From the NCBI RefSeq assembly GCF_000346465.2, contig NC_034012.1, positions 1,141,134-1,205,133 on the forward strand: DNA of 64,000 bases, given 5' to 3'. Positions 58,247 to 64,000 of this stretch are shown in pieces. Below the pieces are notes generated by a model, which had not been told where the DNA came from, searched no databases, and saw nothing but the letters and a program-made list of their open reading frames with translations. The DNA is from Prunus persica. Its lineage: Eukaryota > Streptophyta > Magnoliopsida > Rosales > Rosaceae. Position numbers and translations under genes: made by a program. Within the stretch, counting starts at the first letter, position 1, and every line of letters begins with the position of its first letter.

Positions 58247-60298
58247 ATTCTGGCTACGAATATAAGGAAGCTGGGTTTCCCAAAAGGTGCCTAACATGTG
58301 CACTTAGACACAAGAAAGAAAGAGATGACACAAGATTTGTTTGCTTAATTAGCACTAGATGGCCCATCATGCCCCTGAGCATTTTTGCCTCCAGAAAGGG
58401 ATGCTCATAAAAAACTGAGGGATACAAGGGTAATTAAGCAATCCAAAATGGGGGAATCAAAGACTGCTGCAATTTTACGGTTTGTGGGTTCTTTTTTGTA
58501 GTGCCGAAAGTATATGGAATATATACTTTCCTTGGCGACCACCCTTTCCAACAGGGGTAAGCTTTACCATCTCTGGATTCTAATTCAAGAAATATAACCC
58601 AAGAATGTATTTGCCCAATAAATTACAACTACACCGATTATGGATCTGCCTGCATCATTCAACTTTAAGTCGCATACAATTATCATGTTACATTTCCTTT
58701 TACAAGGCACGTCACATGGGAAGTTGGGAGTGTAATATTTGATGTCACATGGTCAATACAAACACTACAGAAACAAATATGCATCGATATTTTGACTCAC
58801 CAATGCACACATTCAACCCAGCATCCTCGGCAGGGCAGTGTCAAGGTTAAAGATGCACAAAAGGTTGCAGAAGTTTCGAATGTGCGTGATTCAATCCACA
58901 AGCCTGTGAAATTGATTGAGAGACTAATATGACCGGATTATGAATGTTGGCATATTACAGAGAACATTTTGCCTTCTGCCTGCACCACAACATGCTTGGC
59001 TAAACAGAGTGCAGGTTCAGTTTCATGAATGAGAAACTTTACTAGACAATACCTGGGTAAGCAGGGGTCCTTCAACTTAACCTATGGAACCTAGTCAGTA
59101 GCCACCGGGCATCCCTTCCTGGCTTCAGATTCTAACCACTCAAGCCAAGAGCTTCTCTCTTCGCATTGTCTTTCATACAAGAGCTGAAAGCATCTCTTCA
59201 CTAGTGCCCTTGGCATTTAACAAACCTGTCCTTCAGCTTGAGTAAAGATTTTATCCTACCATAAACTCTATACCGGCAATTACCACAGATTGCAAATACG
59301 AATACCGGTATTTCCATTTTCTATCGTTAATCTTGATGGTTAGTCATAGTCAGCCAGTGGATAGGGGTATTCATGAGCATCAAAATGTGAATACCCACCA
59401 TATACTGAACAATAAGTTTAATAATCAACCAGTATGAGTAAACAGACGCTTGACAAAATGAATACATAACGTCTTCATCCATGAACCAAAATGTCACTTC
59501 ACATGTAGACTAAGTCGCAGAAAGACTAAGGCATCAGCTACTTGCAAACCCCATATATATTCTTAAGCACGAAATCATCTGATGCTCACAGTAAAGACTA
59601 ACAACTGAGAAATATGACAATAAGGATATATTGTCATCGAGCACAGCCAGCAACACAATTCATCAAGTTTTTGCATACACTGTCTAACAACATAAATTGT
59701 TCTCTTTATGACATATGATGGCACTGATTGTTTCCCGCAAATCCTCAAGCATAACTGACTTTTCAAACATCTTGGCAAACACAGGTCATGCGGTTGACAT
59801 TTCGGTACATAGTTACATACAAAAACTTATACGCCAAAATAAAATTGCATACAACTAGTTAAGTTATAACCAGGGGTAGAAAGATCTGGATGACAGTGTT
59901 CATAAGGAGAGGAAATTGCAGCTTGCAATGGTCTCCAGAAGTAGCAACAAGCATACTCGTAACTCGCCTAACACAGAAACAAGTTATTGACTAAAATACT
60001 AGCTTTAACAAGGAAGGCATACAGCTTGCTTGCAATGAGGAGCTTAATATAACATAAATAACTTGGCGCGCCCACAAAAGCTCCAAACCAGATAAACCAA
60101 CATCATAAACACAAAGCATGTAATCATAATAGAAATTTTCTAACAAATAGTTCTCAATTTTCAAACATAATATAAGCCAACTGTCAAAAAGTACACATCT
60201 TTCTCAGGATAAATTCATTATCAAAGTTTTCACTAACACAGATCTATCACCTTTATAGAAGCTCAAGTGGTGAATTGGCATCCTCATCCTCACCAAGC
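58244..60298. other. Long intergenic region between NTF2 and OST3
   Basis: About 2 kb with no gene I can support. It contains a few short minus-strand frames with protein-like composition, such as GGYSHFDAHEYPYPLADYD ending near 59342 and a 41-codon frame ending ESEARKGCPVATD near 59092. They are not linked by clear splice sites into one gene. It may hold the OST3 3' UTR or a noncoding transcript. Confidence 0.4.
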
Positions 60299-61336
60299 TC
60301 AGTTCCAACTCGAAGGCCAAAAAGCATGCACTCCATAACCGGTCTTCCAATTATCCAAGTAGACCACCTTCTTCACCGCCCAAAACGAAACAAGGAGCGC
60401 GATAATCATAACAATACGCTGCACCTTGACATTGCGGACGGTAACAAGCACGCGGGTGAGGAATGCCAACAACAACCCAACAATGGTGTACAAGAACCCA
60501 ACTGTGAAGCCTTCTGTTCCAAGCTGCATTCCGGAGCCCTGGTAGAAAAATATGAGCTTTGAAGGGTCATTTCTATCAACCAAGAACATGGGCATTTTTC
60601 TAATGATGTTATGCATAGCGCCCGAGACGCTAAAGAAGTAAATGAAGACAGCCCCAGATAACCAAATTCTTGGGTCGTGAAGCAAAGTCTTGCCACTGAT
60701 GATCTTCTTCCCAATAAAGGGTAACCAAATCAACCACGCGATGGTAGCGAACATAATTTGCTTCTTGGATATCATCGGAGGGCGCTGAATCGGACCCACG
60801 ACGAGTTTGGTCTTGGACTCGATGAACTCGGACATTGACTCAGCCAATCTCGAGAAATCGCCCTGGTCCATTTGCTGGGATTCTTTGAGGCTGTGGTTGG
60901 GTCCGATGAGGCGAATGTGAGGCAGCGAGTTGACTCCGAATTGGGCAAAGCTGTGCTGCGAGTCTTGAAACTCGATGTCGCAGAAGAACAACTTGGCGTG
61001 AGAAGAAGACGATGGGTCTTCATTGTTCTCGATGAAAGACGAAGCGACGAGAGCGAACTCGCTGCGGAGCTCCTTGAGATGGAGCTCATGCTTGTCGTGG
61101 AGCTTTGCGGCGTCGAAGAAGATGAGAACCCAGTAGGGCCTTGGGGTTTTGACGGAGGTCAGAAATCGAGAGAGTGAGTGATCGTCGAGGCGGATCAAGC
61201 CAGATTTGGATCGGGCTTGGAGGGAAAGGAGTTCGGCGACCTGGTCCGAGTTGGATTCGGATAACCCAATGAATGCGGTGAGAAAGAGGAGGGTGGTGAT
61301 GAGAAAGACAAGGGGTAGTTTCGGAATTGGTCCCAT
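60299..61336 (-). CDS. OST3B: Oligosaccharyltransferase subunit OST3/OST6
   Basis: Subunit of the ER oligosaccharyltransferase that assists N-glycosylation. Intron-free, 345 aa. A signal peptide (about 1-27) precedes a lumenal thioredoxin-like domain (about 30-175) with PRPYWVLIFFDAAKLHDKHE, in which the redox CxxC of yeast Ost3p is absent, as in other plant members as I recall them. Four membrane helices follow, including IMFATIAWLIWLPFIGKKI, IWLSGAVFIYFFSVSGAM, GFTVGFLYTIVGLLLAFL and IVMIIALLVSFWAVKKVVY. It ends GYGVHAFWPSSWN. The PPR gene lies 292 bp upstream on the same strand. The B designation rests on the GPT2-OST3B neighbourhood in Arabidopsis. Confidence 0.93.
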   Translation of the reverse strand: MGPIPKLPLVFLITTLLFLTAFIGLSESNSDQVAELLSLQARSKSGLIRLDDHSLSRFLTSVKTPRPYWVLIFFDAAKLHDKHELHLKELRSEFALVASSFIENNEDPSSSSHAKLFFCDIEFQDSQHSFAQFGVNSLPHIRLIGPNHSLKESQQMDQGDFSRLAESMSEFIESKTKLVVGPIQRPPMISKKQIMFATIAWLIWLPFIGKKIISGKTLLHDPRIWLSGAVFIYFFSVSGAMHNIIRKMPMFLVDRNDPSKLIFFYQGSGMQLGTEGFTVGFLYTIVGLLLAFLTRVLVTVRNVKVQRIVMIIALLVSFWAVKKVVYLDNWKTGYGVHAFWPSSWN

Positions 61337-61628
61337 TTTTGTGGGTTTTCACTTGTTACAGAGAGCAAAGGGTTTTGCTTTGTGGGAAGAGGAAGAAGAA
61401 GCCTCAAGGGCAAAGAGTTGATTTTGAGTCTTCAGTGTTGACCTTTTCATGTGCAGGACGAGAAGCCTATTGGACGTTAGAATGTACGACATGTCGTTTT
61501 GTACAATTGTATTTGTACATCTTTTGTTCGGTTTGCTCGAGCCACATTGATAGAACGAATTGGAAATTGCCAGAGAGATTGAAAGATTCTCTTTTTAATG
61601 TCCAAAATTGAGAATACAAAAGCAAAAC

Positions 61629-63389
61629 TCACTTTGCTTCATCACCCTCATTTCTAGTTTCTAAGTTTGATAAGGTTACTTGGAACCCAGATATCAAACG
61701 CTTATAAGTTGCTGCATCAGGTTTCAGCCTCATCTTCAACATTTCATCATGAATTTTCATTGCCTTTCTCAACTCCTTCACACCACAGAGCCCACGGATC
61801 ATGATTGTGAAGCTTGCACTGCTCATCAAGTTGTGTCTTCTCATGTAATCAAACACTCTCATTGCTTCTTCAATCCTCCTTGCTGCAAACAGCCCACTGA
61901 GAAGTACATTGTAGGTTGTTACATCCAAGCTGCCATTCAATTTTTCCATCTTATTATGCAATGCAATAGCTGAATCAATCTGTCTTCCAGAGCAGTATCG
62001 CCCCACTAACGGGGAACAGCAAATCAAATCCGGTAGCAGCCCCTTGTCTAGAACAACATTCAACAGATACTCTGCTTCTCTCCATCTACCCCTACGACAC
62101 AGAAATGATATAAAACAGGACAGCTCCGATGCAGAAGGACTACACCCTCTACTTATAACATCCATTAACAACTCAAACCCTTCCTCATACCGCTCTTCCT
62201 TGCAAAGAACATCTGCAAATGCATGATAACTACTGCCATCCACTACAATACCCCGTTCAGAAATCAGACGATAAACCGAAATTGCTTCTTTTGTTCTCAC
62301 TTCATTAGTCAATGCCTTCAACATAAGCCCATAGGTACCATCTTGGAGTCCAATTTTTTCATCACATGCTTTCTTAAAGAACATTTCCGCGGCATGTGTT
62401 TTGCCCAAGTCACAAAGTTTCTCAACTATTGAATCATACTCTGATAAAGGGCAATTGGGAAGCAATTTCTTCTCTACCATAACACTTGTTACCCTTTCAA
62501 CCACTTCCACATTCCCAAGTTTACATGCTCCATCAAGAATAGAGCTATAAGTACTAAAATCAGGATCCACTTTTCTATCACACATCTCGTTTAAGTGGGA
62601 AAATGCAGCATCAAAGTTGCCACTTTTGCTACAACCATCAACAAGAAGATTATACATCATAGAATTATAAATGTTCAAATCCAAAAGTCTAAGAATTCTT
62701 TCAAATTTCCCATCTTTACAAAGAATTTGAGCAACCAGTGACCATGTAAATCGATCTGGTAAAACCCCATTCCGGATCATAAGGCCATAGAAACACCACG
62801 CCAATCTAATCTCATTTTCTCGTTGTATAGCATTAAGCAGAGCATTGCAGGCAACAACTGAAGGAACACAACCAAGAACATTCATTTTCCTAAATACTTC
62901 TAAGCCTTCTCTAAACAAACCCTTTCTTGAATAGCATCCAAGAACAAAACTTAACGTAGTGGATTGAGAATCTGTACCTTTACACGCTAGAGTAATGCAC
63001 TGTACAAGCTCTGATACAGGATGAGTTTGAATTAGAGAATCCAAGATGGGTTTCACGGGTCGAACAAGGCCCGACCCAAGTGAGACTCGGATGATTTGGC
63101 AGTTGGATTTGAGGTCCGGTTCAAACCTCAAATTTACTTTGGCCCAATTGAAGAACTCCAAAGAGACTTGTGGGTTGTTCTGGGTTTTATGGAGGATTTG
63201 GAGAAAGAGAGCAGGCGTCAGTTTGGGGAAGAGACTGAGGTTTCGGAGGAGTGGTACCCAGTTGCGTCTCTGTAAGAGAGCGTAGGAGATTTGGGAAGCT
63301 AGCTGAGCTTGTTTGATATTGGTTCTCCAACTCAGAGACGAAGCTGTTGAATACGCTCTGCGAAATTGGTGAGCTTTGTGAAGAAACAT
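61629..63389 (-). CDS. P-class pentatricopeptide repeat protein
   Basis: Intron-free, 586 aa, the usual structure for plant PPR genes. The N-terminus (MFLHKAHQFRRAYSTASSLS) is Arg/Ser-rich and acid-poor, as in a mitochondrial presequence. About eleven to twelve 35-residue repeats run from about residue 140 to 570, for example LEVFRKMNVLGCVPSVVACN, SYHAFADVLCKEERYEEGFE and TYNVLLSGLFAARRIEEAMR. No E, E+ or DYW extension is seen, so the P class is assigned. Such proteins bind specific organellar RNAs; the target is unknown. It may resemble the At4g21170 group (from memory). Confidence 0.92.
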   Translation of the reverse strand: MFLHKAHQFRRAYSTASSLSWRTNIKQAQLASQISYALLQRRNWVPLLRNLSLFPKLTPALFLQILHKTQNNPQVSLEFFNWAKVNLRFEPDLKSNCQIIRVSLGSGLVRPVKPILDSLIQTHPVSELVQCITLACKGTDSQSTTLSFVLGCYSRKGLFREGLEVFRKMNVLGCVPSVVACNALLNAIQRENEIRLAWCFYGLMIRNGVLPDRFTWSLVAQILCKDGKFERILRLLDLNIYNSMMYNLLVDGCSKSGNFDAAFSHLNEMCDRKVDPDFSTYSSILDGACKLGNVEVVERVTSVMVEKKLLPNCPLSEYDSIVEKLCDLGKTHAAEMFFKKACDEKIGLQDGTYGLMLKALTNEVRTKEAISVYRLISERGIVVDGSSYHAFADVLCKEERYEEGFELLMDVISRGCSPSASELSCFISFLCRRGRWREAEYLLNVVLDKGLLPDLICCSPLVGRYCSGRQIDSAIALHNKMEKLNGSLDVTTYNVLLSGLFAARRIEEAMRVFDYMRRHNLMSSASFTIMIRGLCGVKELRKAMKIHDEMLKMRLKPDAATYKRLISGFQVTLSNLETRNEGDEAK

Positions 63390-63630
63390 TTGGTGCTGAA
63401 GTGGTTTTCCTCTGTTTCAACATTTTCCGGCAAAGAGGCATGAATTTGAGATTGTTTCAAATTGGTTTTTGCTCGAGGGTAGACAAACAAGTCGAGTTTT
63501 GGGCTTCTGGCTCTAACAGCAGGAGACTGTTGGCTTGGCTTGGCTTGGCTTCAGTGGAAAGGTCAAATCATAAAATTCAAAAATTTTAAAAAAAAAAAAA
63601 AAAAAAAAAGGAGGACCCGGTATGTCTCAA
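63390..63630 (-). promoter_or_regulatory. Upstream region of the PPR gene
   Basis: About 240 bases between the PPR start and palindrome array 3, including a GGCTT repeat (63530-63550) and an A tract (63588-63609). No TATA box was recognised. Confidence 0.4.
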
Positions 63631-64000
63631 AAATAGTATAGCCGCGCGGCTATACTATTTATAATTAAAATTATATACCAAGAGTGTCAAAAAGAGTATA
63701 GCCGCGCGGCTATACTCTTTTTTTCCTTCTATACAGGCGATACTTTTTTGAAAAAAACCGTAGTATAGCCGTGCGGCTATACTATTTATAATTAAAAATA
63801 TATAAAAAGGATGGCTCGCCTAGCGTGTAGCCACGTGTCAAAAATAGTATAGCCGGGCGGCTATACTCTTGTTTTCTTCTATGCAGACGATACTCTCTTT
63901 TTTTAAAAACCGTAGTATAGCCGCGCGGCTATACTATTTATAATTAAAAATATATAAAAAGATGGCTCGCCTGGCGTGTAGCCACGTGTCAAAAATAGTA
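63631..64000. repeat. Palindrome array 3, with a higher-order tandem unit of about 152 bp
   Basis: Five cores with centres at 63641, 63701, 63768, 63852 and 63920. The first extends to a perfect 30-bp palindrome (63631-63660) and the second to 34 bp (63689-63722). Cores alternate between arms TAGTATA/TATACTA and GAGTATA/TATACTC. From about 63761 the text repeats with a 152-bp period that includes GGATGGCTCGCCT and GTGTAGCCACGTGTCAAAAA. The array runs off the window. Confidence 0.93.

Noticed and set aside
58181..58303. N-terminal extension of NTF2 from an upstream ATG
   Set aside because: Adds an Arg/Glu run encoded by the CT microsatellite; the conserved protein starts at 58180.
60299..61177. 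Several plus- and minus-strand frames overlapping OST3
   Set aside because: Shadow frames of an intact 345-codon gene with clear domain content.

Overview
This is a plant nuclear genome segment from a eudicot. Evidence: multi-exon genes with GT/AG introns, AT-rich intergenic DNA, plant-only families (HD-ZIP IV, COBRA-like, RIC/CRIB, plastid phosphate translocator), and a Cassandra-type LTR fragment carrying 5S rRNA-like sequence. Gene content and repeat style fit a rosid, perhaps Rosaceae (Prunus-like), but no species can be fixed from the sequence. Exon coordinates below come from following reading frames across splice sites by eye; for most genes the joined exon lengths close to an exact multiple of three.

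Layout: (1) 1-6074: a divergent pair, an ADAL-type N6-methyl-AMP deaminase (minus, 3' end beyond the window) and RNA pseudouridine synthase 6 (plus). (2) 6207-16640: a tandem duplication of a GH1 beta-glucosidase of the BGLU45/46/47 type. The copy at 11.1-15.4 kb is intact (519 codons); the copy at 6.3-9.7 kb is a pseudogene with a deletion and a frameshift. (3) 17.4-19.5 kb: a glucose-6-phosphate/phosphate translocator (GPT). (4) 21.4-23.0 kb: an F-box/LRR/FBD gene with an in-frame stop. (5) 26.4-32.0 kb: PCFS4, a pre-mRNA cleavage and polyadenylation factor. (6) 36.6-40.0 kb: an HD-ZIP IV epidermal regulator (PDF2/ATML1). (7) 45.6-49.0 kb: a LEA_2/NHL protein and COBRA-like 7. (8) 51.1-58.2 kb: a RIC10/11-type CRIB protein, a pectin methylesterase and NTF2. 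(9) 60.3-63.4 kb: OST3 and a P-class PPR protein.

The genes are independent housekeeping and developmental loci, not an operon-like system. Several concern the cell wall or epidermis (GH1, COBL7, PME, PDF2, RIC), but no functional clustering is claimed. The gene order combines neighbours that, from memory, lie on separate related Arabidopsis segments (At4g04880-04900, At4g21745-21770, At1g61790-61820). This suggests the window keeps the order from before duplication and gene loss.

The most unusual content is non-genic. Three arrays (10.3 kb, 24.0 kb, 63.6 kb) are built from the palindrome TATAGCCGNNCGGCTATA, with variable centre and spacers and matched changes in the two arms. There are also several terminal-inverted-repeat elements, one of which carries a nested Cassandra LTR piece in a GH1 intron and has a paralogous empty site, plus a fold-back region near 44 kb and SINE-like repeats.
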